DNA of 52,190 bases from an uncultured Acidimicrobiales bacterium (GCA_937925845.1 CALAML010000027.1:1-52190); one strand, 5' to 3'. Positions 37,265 to 45,530 are shown, counted from the first letter of the stretch. A program made the numbers and translations. Notes: generated by a model from the sequence alone, not told the origin.

Positions 37265-37935
37265 CCGTGGTCAACCTCCCACCCCTCTCGCGCGCCGTCA
37301 TCGTAATGGCCAAACGTCCGGTCGCCGGGTCCACCAAAACCCGTTTGATCCCTGCGTTGTCGCCTGAGGCCGCCGCCGAGTTGTACGAGAACCTGCTGGC
37401 CGACACCTTCGACATGCTCACTGTCCGCGATGACTGCGAGACCATCGTTGCCGTCGACGAACCATCTTCGGTGGACTACTTCAACACGACCACGCCCGAC
37501 CTCCGACAGTTGCTGCAGGGTCCGGGAACACTGGGCCAGCGCCTCGACTCGGTGTTGGGTCAAGCGTTGGATCTCGGCTACCGCTCAGTCTTCGCCATCA
37601 ACAGCGACGGCCCGGACCTGCCCGCCAGCCACCTCGATGCTGCGTTCGCCAAGCTGGAGGAGCCCGATGTCGACGCCGTGCTCGGCCCAACCGACGATGG
37701 TGGCTACTACCTGATTGGGTGGAAGCGTCGATGGAGCCCAATGGTCACCGAGGTGGTGATGTCGACCCCGGACGTGCTGGCCGACACTCTGGCGGTAGCG
37801 GAGCGGCTCAACATCCGAACCGCTCTGGCTCCTCGCTGGTTCGACGTTGATGTGCCTGATGATCTGGCCCGGCTGCGGGCCTCGCTCGCCGACCGACCAG
37901 AGAGCCGAACCTCAGCGTTCCTCGCATCAAGATGA
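37261..37935 (+). CDS. TIGR04282-like GT-A family protein (DUF2064)
   Basis: 224 residues matching the DUF2064 family: MAKRPVAGSTKTRLIPALSPEAAAELYENLLADTFDM, AINSDGPDLPASHL and LGPTDDGGYYLIGWKR. The fold is like molybdenum-cofactor and sugar nucleotidyltransferases, so it may use a nucleotide sugar. Similar proteins occur in arsenosugar clusters with partner GT2 genes, but ArsM/ArsS homologues are not seen here. GTG start overlaps the previous stop. Confidence 0.82.
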   Translation: MTVVNLPPLSRAVIVMAKRPVAGSTKTRLIPALSPEAAAELYENLLADTFDMLTVRDDCETIVAVDEPSSVDYFNTTTPDLRQLLQGPGTLGQRLDSVLGQALDLGYRSVFAINSDGPDLPASHLDAAFAKLEEPDVDAVLGPTDDGGYYLIGWKRRWSPMVTEVVMSTPDVLADTLAVAERLNIRTALAPRWFDVDVPDDLARLRASLADRPESRTSAFLASR

Positions 37936-38609
37936 TCGCCGTTGTCATTCCTGCGCTCGACGAGGCCGCCAATATCGGCGCGGTGGTGTCCGGCCTCCTG
38001 CTCCAACCGGTCGATGTCGTCATCGTCGTCGACAACGGTTCGACCGACCGCACCTCGGATCTTGCCGCTGAATCTGGCGCCTTGGTGGTCTCCGAACCGA
38101 CCCGCGGGTACGGGTGGGCCTGCGCCGCTGGCTCCGCCGAAGCCATCCGTCAAGGCGCGGAGACGATTGTCTATATCGACGCCGATCACAGTTCTCGGCC
38201 CGACGAGATAGAGCGGCTGGTCGGACCGGTGGTCTCCGGCGCCGCCGACCTGGTGCTGGGATCGCGGGTGAAGGGGACAGTGGAGGCCGGGGCCATGGGC
38301 CCGCATCAGCGCTTTGGCAATTGGTTGACCGCAGCGATCATGCGGCGGCTCTACGGAATCACCGTCACCGACCTCGGGCCCTACCGCGCCATTCGGGCGG
38401 ATCTGCTGGGTGAACTGGCCATGGTCGAGATGACGTTCGGCTGGCCAACCGAGATGATGGTGAAGGCAGCTAAGCAGGGCGCTCGAATCGTCGAGGTGCC
38501 CGTGACTTGGCAAGCCAGACACGCCGGGGACTCCAAGGTAAGCGGCACCGTTCGTGGGTCGGTGCTGTCCGGCTGGTATCTCCTGAGCGTCACGATCAAG
38601 CACGCCTAG
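37932..38609 (+). CDS. Dpm1-like family 2 glycosyltransferase
   Basis: 225 residues of a soluble GT2 domain: VVIPALDEAANIGAVVSGL, VVDNGSTDRTSDL, the DxD YIDADHSSRPDEI and a long C-terminal part ending SGWYLLSVTIKHA without membrane helices. Resembles polyprenol-phosphate mannose/glucose synthases, which would supply the donor for the GT-C enzyme at 32064 (inference). The ATG overlaps the previous stop (ATGA). Confidence 0.88.
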   Translation: MIAVVIPALDEAANIGAVVSGLLLQPVDVVIVVDNGSTDRTSDLAAESGALVVSEPTRGYGWACAAGSAEAIRQGAETIVYIDADHSSRPDEIERLVGPVVSGAADLVLGSRVKGTVEAGAMGPHQRFGNWLTAAIMRRLYGITVTDLGPYRAIRADLLGELAMVEMTFGWPTEMMVKAAKQGARIVEVPVTWQARHAGDSKVSGTVRGSVLSGWYLLSVTIKHA

Positions 38610-38893
38610 CGTTTCGACGGATGCGGCGACGAGACTGCTCACTGATGCCGGTCAGTGCCAGAAGGCCTCGGCGCAACGCGGACTCCATCGGGCGACAGAG
38701 TCAGTCTCCTGGTAACCGATGAGCGCTCTGGGTGTTGGGTGCGGTCCGCCGGTTGGCAAAGTTGGCCTAGGTTTGAGAGCTTCTAGGGGTTGGGACGCGC
38801 CCTGTAGTTCTCTGCCGGTCCCAGTCCTCGTTCTGCATCGTTGCAACTACGGTTGCCGCGATCCCTCGCCCGCGAATTGTTGAAAGACCTGTT
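38610..38893. other. Intergenic region before rnj
   Basis: 284 bp without a gene. A small GCAAC/GTTGC hairpin (38843-38856) overlaps a TACGGT (38848-38853) that could be a -10 box for rnj; nothing else was recognised. Confidence 0.45.
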
Positions 38894-40558
38894 GTGTCAA
38901 AAACGGTAGCTGTTTCGTTCCTCGGTGGCCTCGGCGAGATCGGCCGTAACTGCGCCGTCGTAGAGGTGGACGGGTCGATGATGCTGATCGACTGCGGACT
39001 GCTTTTCCCCGACGACGACATGGGCGGCGTCGACAAGGTGCTGCCCGACTTCAGCTACGTGCTGGAGAACGCCGATCGCGTTGAGGGCATCGTGATCACC
39101 CATGGCCACGAAGACCACATGGGGGCGCTGCCCAACCTGTTGAAGGATCTCAAGACCAAGCTGATCGGTAGCGAGCTCAGCCTGCGTCTGGCCCGCAACC
39201 GGCTGGATGAGGCCAACCTGCTCGGTCAGGCGGAGTTCATCGCCGTCAAGGATGGCGAGCGCCGAAAGTTCGGCGCCTTCGACTGTCAGTTCTTCCCCGT
39301 GACCCACTCGGTGCCCCACGGCATGGCCACCGCCTTCCGCACGCCAGCGGGAGTCATCCTGCATTCCGGCGACTTCAAGCTGGACCTCACGCCGGTCGAT
39401 GGTCGCATCACCGACCTCACCGGGCTCGGGCATCTGGCCCGCGAGGAGGGCATCGCCCTGCTGTTGAGCGACTCGACCAACGCCGACGAGCATGGCCATT
39501 CGCAGTCCGAGACCACCGTCGGCGGCGTGCTGTACGACCTGTTCCACGCCCACGAGGGGCGCCGCATCATCACTGCCTGTTTCGCCAGTCATATCCACCG
39601 GGTCCAACAGATCGCCGATGCCGCGCTCGCCTTCGACCGCACAGTGGTGACGCTCGGACGATCCATGCAAAAGAACGTGGCCCTCGCTCGCGAGATGGGC
39701 ATCTTGAACATCCCCGATCACGCTCTGCGCGATATCTCCGACCTCGACGATCTTGAGCCCGACAAGGTTTGCATCATCTCGACCGGTAGCCAGGGCGAAC
39801 CGATGTCGGCCCTGTCGCTGATGGCCGCCAACGATTCGAAGTGGTTGCGGATCACCAGCAACGACACGGTCATCCTGTCGTCGCACCCCATTCCCGGCAA
39901 CGAGTCTGCGGTCAGCCGGGTCATGAACGGTTTGGTACGTATGGGAGCTCGGGTGGTGCATTCGGGTCACTCCGATGTGCACGCCAGCGGTCACGCTAAG
40001 GCCGAGGAGCTCAAGACGTTCCTGGCCGTGACCGAACCGAAGAACTTCATCCCGGTTCACGGCGAGTATCGCCACCTGGTGGCCCACGCCGCCCTAGCCG
40101 AGAAGATGGGCGTCGACCCCAAACACATTCTGGTTTGTGAAGACGGCGACCGGGTCGAGCTCACCAAGACCGGGATCGAGCGCCAAGGTTCGGTGCCCGC
40201 CGGCTACGTCTACCTTCACGGCACCCTGTCCGACATCGGGCGCGGTCTGCTCGAAGACCGTCGGGTGCTCGGGAACGAAGGAGTCGTGGTCATCACCGCT
40301 ACGGTCGATCTCGATCAACGCCGGATCGTGGGTGGCCCCGAAGTGGTGAGCCGAGGCTGGGTGTACGAGCCCGAAGCCGGCGATCTCTTAGATGACGCCG
40401 CCGACGCCGCCTACGACGCCCTCAGGAAAGTGCTCAAGGACGAAGACGCCGGTCTCGGCGACATGGAACAGGGCATGCGCCGCGCCGTAGGCAAACTGGT
40501 CTCAGACCGAACCGGCCGCCGACCAATCCTCATGCCGCTGGTAACGTCCCAGCACTAG
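38894..40558 (+). CDS. rnj: Ribonuclease J
   Basis: 554 residues, standard for RNase J. The metallo-beta-lactamase zinc motif is ITHGHEDHMGALP near 72; later blocks are LHSGDFKLDL, LLSDSTNADEHGHSQSE, the beta-CASP part (ITACFASHIHRVQQI, ISTGSQGEPMSALSLMA) and HSGHSDVHASGHAKAEELKTF with PVHGEYRH. It combines endo- and 5'-3' exoribonuclease activity in rRNA maturation and mRNA decay. GTG start with GAAAG upstream. It is in its usual place between dapA and ftsK but separated from both. Confidence 0.97.
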   Translation: MSKTVAVSFLGGLGEIGRNCAVVEVDGSMMLIDCGLLFPDDDMGGVDKVLPDFSYVLENADRVEGIVITHGHEDHMGALPNLLKDLKTKLIGSELSLRLARNRLDEANLLGQAEFIAVKDGERRKFGAFDCQFFPVTHSVPHGMATAFRTPAGVILHSGDFKLDLTPVDGRITDLTGLGHLAREEGIALLLSDSTNADEHGHSQSETTVGGVLYDLFHAHEGRRIITACFASHIHRVQQIADAALAFDRTVVTLGRSMQKNVALAREMGILNIPDHALRDISDLDDLEPDKVCIISTGSQGEPMSALSLMAANDSKWLRITSNDTVILSSHPIPGNESAVSRVMNGLVRMGARVVHSGHSDVHASGHAKAEELKTFLAVTEPKNFIPVHGEYRHLVAHAALAEKMGVDPKHILVCEDGDRVELTKTGIERQGSVPAGYVYLHGTLSDIGRGLLEDRRVLGNEGVVVITATVDLDQRRIVGGPEVVSRGWVYEPEAGDLLDDAADAAYDALRKVLKDEDAGLGDMEQGMRRAVGKLVSDRTGRRPILMPLVTSQH

Positions 40559-40664
40559 ATTGTTGCCGCGGGTCCGGATCCGTCGCTGGCGCTCCTCGAC
40601 CGGCCTGCGGATTTGGTCTCGTTCGGTCTCCCAGGGGGAGCCCGCTGCTCGTCCCTCGCAGTAC

Positions 40665-40712
40665 TCGGTCAACTCGCTTGCGCTGCCCTGAACCCCGAGA
40701 CGCGCTTTGGCA
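40665..40712. repeat. Direct repeat, copy 1
   Basis: Starts TCGGTCAACTCGCTTG and ends CGCGCTTTGGCA. Nearly identical to 40863-40909 with three differences: one substitution, one lost base and one local shift. Confidence 0.85.
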
Positions 40713-40753
40713 GGCGGGGCTGGTTCATTGCCGCAAGGCGACAGTCGTCGCCA

Positions 40754-40856
40754 GGAACCCGTAGGGTTCCCGGGCTCCTTTCTGTCGCGCTGCGGACTCT
40801 TTCTCGCTTTGGCTCAGTCCCTGGGAACCCGTCGGCCTGGCGGCCTTTGGGGTTCC
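40754..40856. repeat. Nested inverted repeats (GGAACCC/GGGTTCC)
   Basis: GGAACCC (40754-40760), GGGTTCC (40764-40770), GGGAACCC (40823-40830) and GGGTTCC (40850-40856, with GGCC/GGCC inside) can form two separate hairpins or one long one. Confidence 0.75.
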
Positions 40857-40862
40857 GCCAGC

Positions 40863-40909
40863 TCGGGCAACTCGCTTGCGCTGCCTTGACCCCGAGACGC
40901 GCTTTGGCA
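40863..40909. repeat. Direct repeat, copy 2
   Basis: Second copy of the 47-48 bp repeat, starting TCGGGCAACTCGCTTG. Confidence 0.85.
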
Positions 40910-40920
40910 AGTGGTTCGAG

Positions 40921-40957
40921 TTTGTAGTTTTCGGGGTCTGACCCGGAAAACTACAAA
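40921..40957. terminator. 37-bp near-perfect palindrome
   Basis: Arms TTTGTAGTTTTC (40921-40932) and its complement (40946-40957) plus GGGTC/GACCC around a single centre base. On the minus strand it follows the small ORF ending at 40983 and could be its terminator; a role for rnj on the plus strand is also possible. Confidence 0.55.
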
Positions 40958-40982
40958 CTTTTCTTGCTCTTCTTTCTTGTTG

Positions 40983-41177
40983 CTAGGAACCTGACGTTGC
41001 TACTAGGTAGGCGAGGGTTCCGTAGCTTGCTAGGGCTATGAGTAGCAGGCTGAACTTGAGGGCAAACAGGCGGGTGGGGGCCGTTGGCTGTGGTGTGGCG
41101 TCTGTGCGCTTTGGTAGTCGGATCGGCTGGTGGGCCGGTCTTGTAACTGGGGTCGGTGGTGTTATTGGAAGGGTCAT
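40983..41177 (-). CDS. Small membrane protein (predicted)
   Basis: 64 residues from the ATG at 41177 (AAAGGCTGGAC upstream). A Pro/Thr/Arg-rich N-terminal part (about 35 residues) is followed by a single hydrophobic C-terminal segment (LFALKFSLLLIALASYGTLAYLV). A tail-anchored small protein is plausible. Codon use is not decisive and no family is recognised, so it could still be a chance frame. Confidence 0.45.
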   Translation of the reverse strand: MTLPITPPTPVTRPAHQPIRLPKRTDATPQPTAPTRLFALKFSLLLIALASYGTLAYLVATSGS

Positions 41178-41490
41178 GTCCAGCCTTTGGTCGCAATTTC
41201 CAGCTTGCAACAGGAGAACCGAAAACCTGGCCCCCCAGGCTTCTACCCTCGCATCGGCGACTTGGATCTCACAAGGGGAGCGATCCCCGGCTCAAGCTCG
41301 CCATCCTCTCTGATTTCGCCGGTTTGGGCCGCTCGCGTTGACACCTGGACCGTTGGGTTGGGACAATCACACTGTGACGACTTCCCCATGTCTGGTGGGC
41401 TGTGAACTGTTTTGGGCTTCGGCGATGGTCCGCGCTTGGAACTACGACGCGACAACGCTTCGACCAGCACCTGTTTCAGGCTGAAGTCGC
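41178..41490. other. Upstream region of the kinase gene
   Basis: 313 bp without a gene. Contains the promoter candidate at 41338-41367; no repeats or structured RNA recognised. Confidence 0.5.
41338..41367 (+). promoter_or_regulatory. Promoter candidate for the kinase gene
   Basis: A consensus -35 TTGACA (41338-41343) and GACAAT (41362-41367) as -10, 18 bp apart. The resulting leader would be about 117 nt, the longest in this part of the window. Confidence 0.5.
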
Positions 41491-44400
41491 TTGGAAACCA
41501 ACCAGCCAGACCTGATAGGTCCGGGCCACCGGGTGGGGCCGTACACGATCGAGGCTGAGCTGGGTTCGGGCGGAAGTGGCTCGGTGTATCGGGCCCACTC
41601 GGAAGCCAGTGGGGTGGTGGCGCTGAAGGTGCTGCATGAGCACCTGGCCAAGAAGCCGATGGCGAGGGCCCGGTTGGTGCGTGAGGTTCGGCTGGCTTCC
41701 CAGCTGCAGTCGTCGTCCATTGTCTCGATGATCGAGGCCGACACCGCGGCCGCTCGGCCCTGGATGGCCATGCCCTACCTTGAGGGTCCGACGCTCGAAG
41801 AGTCGATGCCGCTGGATCGCGAGACGGCCGAGCGGGTCGGGACCGCTCTGCTGGATGCTCTCACCGACCTCCACCGGGCGGGCGTGGTGCATCGCGACCT
41901 CAAGCCGAGCAACGTGATTCTCGCCGCCGATGGTCCGGTGTTGATCGACCTGGGGGTGGCGGCCGAGGACGCGTCGACCCACCTCACCATGACGGGCCAG
42001 GTGCTGGGCACCATGGCGTTTATGTCGCCCGAACAGATTCGTGGCGAACGAGCAACGGCCAAGAGCGACGTCTGGTCGTGGGGCACGCTGATGGCGGTGG
42101 CGTGCACCGCCGGTGCTGCTCCATTTGGCGATGACAGTGCCCACGGAACGATGCGCCGGGTGTTGGACGAACCGCCGCAGCTCGGTGATGTGCCCACCTG
42201 GCTGCAACCGTTCTGCGCGTCGTGTCTCGAAAAGCAGCCGGAACACCGTCCAACGGTCACCGAGTTGCGCCACGCTTTCCCGAACCGGCCCGATGCGTTG
42301 GCGTTACCTGCGCTCGACACTGGCGGCGCCACCCTTGGCGAAGAGGAAACGTTCGGTCTCGAGATCGACAACCTCGCCGAAGCCGGAGCCGCCCCAGTGG
42401 CCCTGGGTGGGGGCGAGCAGTCTGATTCGGTCGATGTGAACGTGGCCTCGCTGGCTGGTCCCGGTTCGTCGGCCGACGTCGCCGCATCGTCGGGTTCGGG
42501 TCGAGGCAAGTGGTTGGTTGCGGTGTTGGGTTTGCTGCTGGTCCTCGGCGGTACCGCTCTGGCCGTGAGCCTGCGCGGCGGTGATCCCGAGACCATCGCC
42601 AGCGACGACGAAGAGAGTGACACTGACGGCGAAGCCAGCGACGGGGACGAAATCGCAGCACCGGCCGGCGCACGTACCGCGGTGGCTGCCGACGCGGAAC
42701 GGGGCTGCGATCCCGACGAGGCGGGGCCTACCACTGCGGCCCAGCGGGTCGCCCGCTTGATTCCGTTCCAACCCCGGGGGATCACGATCGTCGACAGCAC
42801 CACGCCCGTGAGCTGTCGCATGACCGCGGTGTACCTCGGCCATACCGGAACTGGCCGGGATCTGGATCAGTTGGATGATGGTCGGGTGGTCTCGGCCGGC
42901 TTTGAAGGGGTACGGGTGTGGGACCCAGCCCTTCCGGAAGAGGCCCGGTCCTTCACCCTTCACGAGGGGCGTATCACCAGCGTTGAGGTGTTGAACGGCG
43001 AGCTGGTGATCAGCGCCGACAACGAGGGGATCATCCATGTGTGGTCACCCGATGAGCTAAGCGAGCCGGTGCAGACGTTAGACGTCGGGGTCGGGGCTTC
43101 AGCCATCGATGTCGTCGACGATTCGAACCTGCTGGTGGTCGGTACCGCGGAGTCCGAGGTCGTGGGCTTCGATACCGAGACCTGGGACGAAGTGGCGAGA
43201 CGATCCGATCAGCCGGGTGATATCCGCGCTGTCTCTCATTTCCCCGACGGGCGGATCGTTACCGGGAGCGCGTCGAACACAGTGGCCATCTGGGAGCCCG
43301 ACCTCACCTTTGTGGTCACGGTGCAGGCTCCGGCCCCACTGATCGATGTCGCCGTGTTCGACGACACCCGCTTTGCGCTCAGCCTCGATCTGGTCGAAGA
43401 GATCCTGATCGGCGATGTCGACGAACTGATCCCGAATGGCTACGACTGGATCGAGCTGCGGGGCCACCGCGAGCCGGCATGGAGCCTCGAGGGTATGGGT
43501 GATGGCCGGCTGCTCTCTGGTGGACGAGACCGGACCGTGCGGATCTGGGATGTCGATGCTGTGCTGGAGGGGCGGGCTGAGCCCGAGACGTTCTTTGGCA
43601 ACCTTGGCATCGCCACTTCGGTCTACCCACTGGCCGACGGACGGATCGCGTCCTACGGCGGTGACACGGAGGTTCGAATCTTCGATCCCGAGTTCGAAGA
43701 GGGCACCAGCCTGGACGGTTTCCATGAGGCTGGCGTGTCCGGGGTGCTGCCCCTGGCCGATGACGCGCTGTTGAGCGCGGGGGAGGACGGCGCCGTCGGG
43801 GTGTGGGGCGCCGAGCGGGCCATGCCAAACCATCTGGAACCGGATGTGGGGCCCGAAGAGGTGATCGCCATGATTCGCCATTCGAGCGGGGTGCTGCTCA
43901 CCGGTGGCGGTGAGGGGAACCTGCGGATGTGGACCCTCGATGACAACAACATTCCGGTAGACCCGAGCAACGGTCCAGTCACGAATGTTGATGGCATGTT
44001 CCTGGTGTACGAACTCGACGATGGGCGGGTGCTGACGTCGGGCAACGAAGGGGCGATGCACCTGTGGGATATCGATGGCACTACCCGGCTTGAAGATCTG
44101 GTGCCGGTGCGGCTGCCGGATCATCACGGCTCCGAACGGGTGCTCGATGCCGTGCATCTTCCTGACGGTCGGGTGGTGAGCGTCGCCGAAAGCGCCATGG
44201 TCTGGGATCCTGATGATCCCGAGGCCCCCGCTGAGGCTTTTGGTGATCTCGCCGGCGGGACCCGAGCGGTCGACCTGATGCCGGATGGTCGGGTTGTGCT
44301 CGCCGGTACCGATGAGTTGGCATCGATCCTGAATTCGGACGGCTCGTTGTCCGTTCTGCTGGAGGGCCATCGCACCACGCTGAATGATGTGCTCGCCCTC

Positions 44401-44586
44401 GACGATGGGCGGGTGGTGTCGACGTCGTTTGATGGAACGCTTCGGGTCTGGGATGTCAGCGACCCCGACAACCCGACCCATCAGGCCAGCGACTTCGGCC
44501 TGGCCGGGCGGTTGAGCGAGCTTGACGCCGATGTGGTGGCCATGACGCTGGGCGGCGGCTGGGTCGAGATCGCCATCGACCCTTAG
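41491..44586 (+). CDS. Ser/Thr protein kinase with transmembrane helix and WD40-like propeller
   Basis: 1031 residues from a TTG at 41491. The Hanks-type kinase domain (about 15-275) has the Gly-rich loop GSGGSGSV (25-32), Lys46 in VALKVLHE, the catalytic loop HRDLKPSN (Asp136, Lys138) and LIDLG (Asp153) in place of the usual DFG, then MSPEQ. A membrane helix lies at about 338-360 (WLVAVLGLLLVLGGTALAV). The exterior part, about 430-1030, carries at least eleven WD40-like units ending in patterns such as VRVWDP, IHVWSP, VAIWEP, VRIWDV, LRMWTL and LRVWDV. It is probably a membrane receptor kinase sensing an extracellular ligand or protein. An FHA-domain gene follows. Confidence 0.92.
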   Translation: METNQPDLIGPGHRVGPYTIEAELGSGGSGSVYRAHSEASGVVALKVLHEHLAKKPMARARLVREVRLASQLQSSSIVSMIEADTAAARPWMAMPYLEGPTLEESMPLDRETAERVGTALLDALTDLHRAGVVHRDLKPSNVILAADGPVLIDLGVAAEDASTHLTMTGQVLGTMAFMSPEQIRGERATAKSDVWSWGTLMAVACTAGAAPFGDDSAHGTMRRVLDEPPQLGDVPTWLQPFCASCLEKQPEHRPTVTELRHAFPNRPDALALPALDTGGATLGEEETFGLEIDNLAEAGAAPVALGGGEQSDSVDVNVASLAGPGSSADVAASSGSGRGKWLVAVLGLLLVLGGTALAVSLRGGDPETIASDDEESDTDGEASDGDEIAAPAGARTAVAADAERGCDPDEAGPTTAAQRVARLIPFQPRGITIVDSTTPVSCRMTAVYLGHTGTGRDLDQLDDGRVVSAGFEGVRVWDPALPEEARSFTLHEGRITSVEVLNGELVISADNEGIIHVWSPDELSEPVQTLDVGVGASAIDVVDDSNLLVVGTAESEVVGFDTETWDEVARRSDQPGDIRAVSHFPDGRIVTGSASNTVAIWEPDLTFVVTVQAPAPLIDVAVFDDTRFALSLDLVEEILIGDVDELIPNGYDWIELRGHREPAWSLEGMGDGRLLSGGRDRTVRIWDVDAVLEGRAEPETFFGNLGIATSVYPLADGRIASYGGDTEVRIFDPEFEEGTSLDGFHEAGVSGVLPLADDALLSAGEDGAVGVWGAERAMPNHLEPDVGPEEVIAMIRHSSGVLLTGGGEGNLRMWTLDDNNIPVDPSNGPVTNVDGMFLVYELDDGRVLTSGNEGAMHLWDIDGTTRLEDLVPVRLPDHHGSERVLDAVHLPDGRVVSVAESAMVWDPDDPEAPAEAFGDLAGGTRAVDLMPDGRVVLAGTDELASILNSDGSLSVLLEGHRTTLNDVLALDDGRVVSTSFDGTLRVWDVSDPDNPTHQASDFGLAGRLSELDADVVAMTLGGGWVEIAIDP

Positions 44587-44655
44587 GTGTGGGCAGAGGG
44601 GCGACTGGAACTCCTCGTTACCCGTCGTTTCCTGCTGGGCTGACTTGCCCAATGT

Positions 44656-44684
44656 CTGGCAACCGCCTGTTCGGTCAGTAACGT
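44656..44684 (+). promoter_or_regulatory. Promoter candidate for the FHA gene
   Basis: CTGGCA (44656-44661) and TAACGT (44679-44684), 17 bp apart, in the 150-bp gap after the kinase. Confidence 0.4.
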
Positions 44685-44695
44685 GGTTCCTGGAG

Positions 44696-44710
44696 TCGAA
44701 TGTGATTCGA
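44696..44710. promoter_or_regulatory. Small palindrome, possible operator
   Basis: TCGAAT (44696-44701) and ATTCGA (44705-44710) around GTG, just downstream of the predicted start point for the FHA gene. Confidence 0.35.
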
Positions 44711-44739
44711 CACCAGCGACGGTCTGACTGGAGGTGGCG

Positions 44740-45441
44740 GTGTCTGCGAACAACCTGAGCGTGACGTTTCTGGATGAGGAGAGGATCCTCGAACCGGGCA
44801 CCGACCTGACCTTTGGTCGCGATGCTGATCTTTCGATCGACGAGGACAACAACTACCTCCATCGTCAGCTCGGCATGTTTTCGTTTCAGGATGGGGCTTG
44901 GCATCTGCACAACGTGGGGAGTGCTCTGTCGATCGAGCTGCTGGATCATGCCTCGACCAACCAGCTCACGGTCACCCCTGGTACCGCGGTGCGCTTGCCC
45001 TTCGAAAACGGGCTGGTCCGGATTCAGGCGGGACGAGCCCGCTATGAGCTCGAGATTCGTGGCGTCGCCATCTCCAAAGCCACGATCGCCCCGCCGGAGG
45101 GCCCGGGGTCGACCATGACGCCGGAGCAGCTGGTACTTACCGACGAGCAGCGGCTCCTTCTGGTTGCGCTGGCTGAGCTGCGACTTCTTGACCGGGGCGC
45201 TCCGATCACCGCCATTCCCACCAACCAGGCCATCGCCGAACGTTTGGGCTGGACCACTACCAAGTACAACCGCAAGCTCGATCGGATGTGTGACGCCTTC
45301 GCCGATGCTGGCGTCTCCGGTCTGGTTGGTAGTGCCACATCCCGGGCCAAGAATCGAAGGGTGCGGCTGGTCGACTACGTCCTGAACACCCGCACCATTA
45401 CCGAAGCCGACCTGACGCTGCTGACCGGCGAGGGTCAGTAA
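44740..45441 (+). CDS. FHA-domain protein with C-terminal winged helix
   Basis: About 233 residues. I prefer the GTG at 44740 because GGAGG (44730-44734) is 5 nt upstream; the earlier GTG at 44734 overlaps that site. Residues ~5-105 are an FHA domain (LTFGRDADLSIDEDNNYLHRQLGMF); the Gly-Arg and His positions are kept while the usual Ser-Arg before the His is replaced by Asn-Tyr. The C-terminal ~100 residues (LTDEQRLLLVALAEL ... AIAERLGWTTTKYNRKLDRMCDAFADAGV) read as a winged helix. FHA domains bind phosphothreonine, so it is a candidate substrate or output of the kinase next to it. Confidence 0.85.
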   Translation: MSANNLSVTFLDEERILEPGTDLTFGRDADLSIDEDNNYLHRQLGMFSFQDGAWHLHNVGSALSIELLDHASTNQLTVTPGTAVRLPFENGLVRIQAGRARYELEIRGVAISKATIAPPEGPGSTMTPEQLVLTDEQRLLLVALAELRLLDRGAPITAIPTNQAIAERLGWTTTKYNRKLDRMCDAFADAGVSGLVGSATSRAKNRRVRLVDYVLNTRTITEADLTLLTGEGQ

Positions 45442-45448
45442 GAGAAGC

Positions 45449-45476
45449 GAGCCCGAGCGGGCTACCGCTCAGGCTC
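45449..45476. terminator. Bidirectional terminator
   Basis: 12-bp stem with one mismatch, GAGCCCGAGCGG (45449-45460) against CCGCTCAGGCTC (45465-45476), 4-nt loop, between the convergent FHA gene and the minus-strand membrane gene. Confidence 0.65.
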
Positions 45477-45494
45477 ACGTTCAAGTCTCCTGGG

Positions 45495-45511
45495 CTGCGC
45501 CTCAGGCGCAG
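45495..45511. repeat. 17-bp palindrome
   Basis: CTGCGCCT-C-AGGCGCAG; lies between the terminator and the stop of the minus-strand gene at 45531. Confidence 0.6.
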
Positions 45512-45530
45512 TCGCTCGGTCGGCACGCTG

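Larger units (their letters stand above)
40559..40982. other. Intergenic region of mosaic repeats
   Basis: 424 bp between rnj and a small minus-strand ORF. It contains two 47-48 bp direct repeats, nested inverted repeats built from GGAACCC/GGGTTCC and a 37-bp palindrome at its end. The repeated peptide seen when read through is a by-product of the DNA repeats, and no genuine gene is supported. Confidence 0.7.

Noticed and set aside
37261..38609. Arsenosugar biosynthesis cluster
   Set aside because: The TIGR04282-like and GT2 pair is reminiscent of one, but no ArsM or ArsS homologue is adjacent and the other neighbours point to glycan synthesis.
38897..40087. Long minus-strand frame opposite rnj
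   Set aside because: Shadow of rnj; no motifs and no promoter or ribosome binding site.
40613..40927. Plus-strand frame with repeated GQLACAAL peptide
   Set aside because: The peptide repeat is the by-product of the 48-bp DNA repeats; no start signal or fold.
43099..44949. Long minus-strand frame opposite the kinase WD40 part
   Set aside because: Lies opposite the repeat units; the periodic composition mirrors the propeller repeats.
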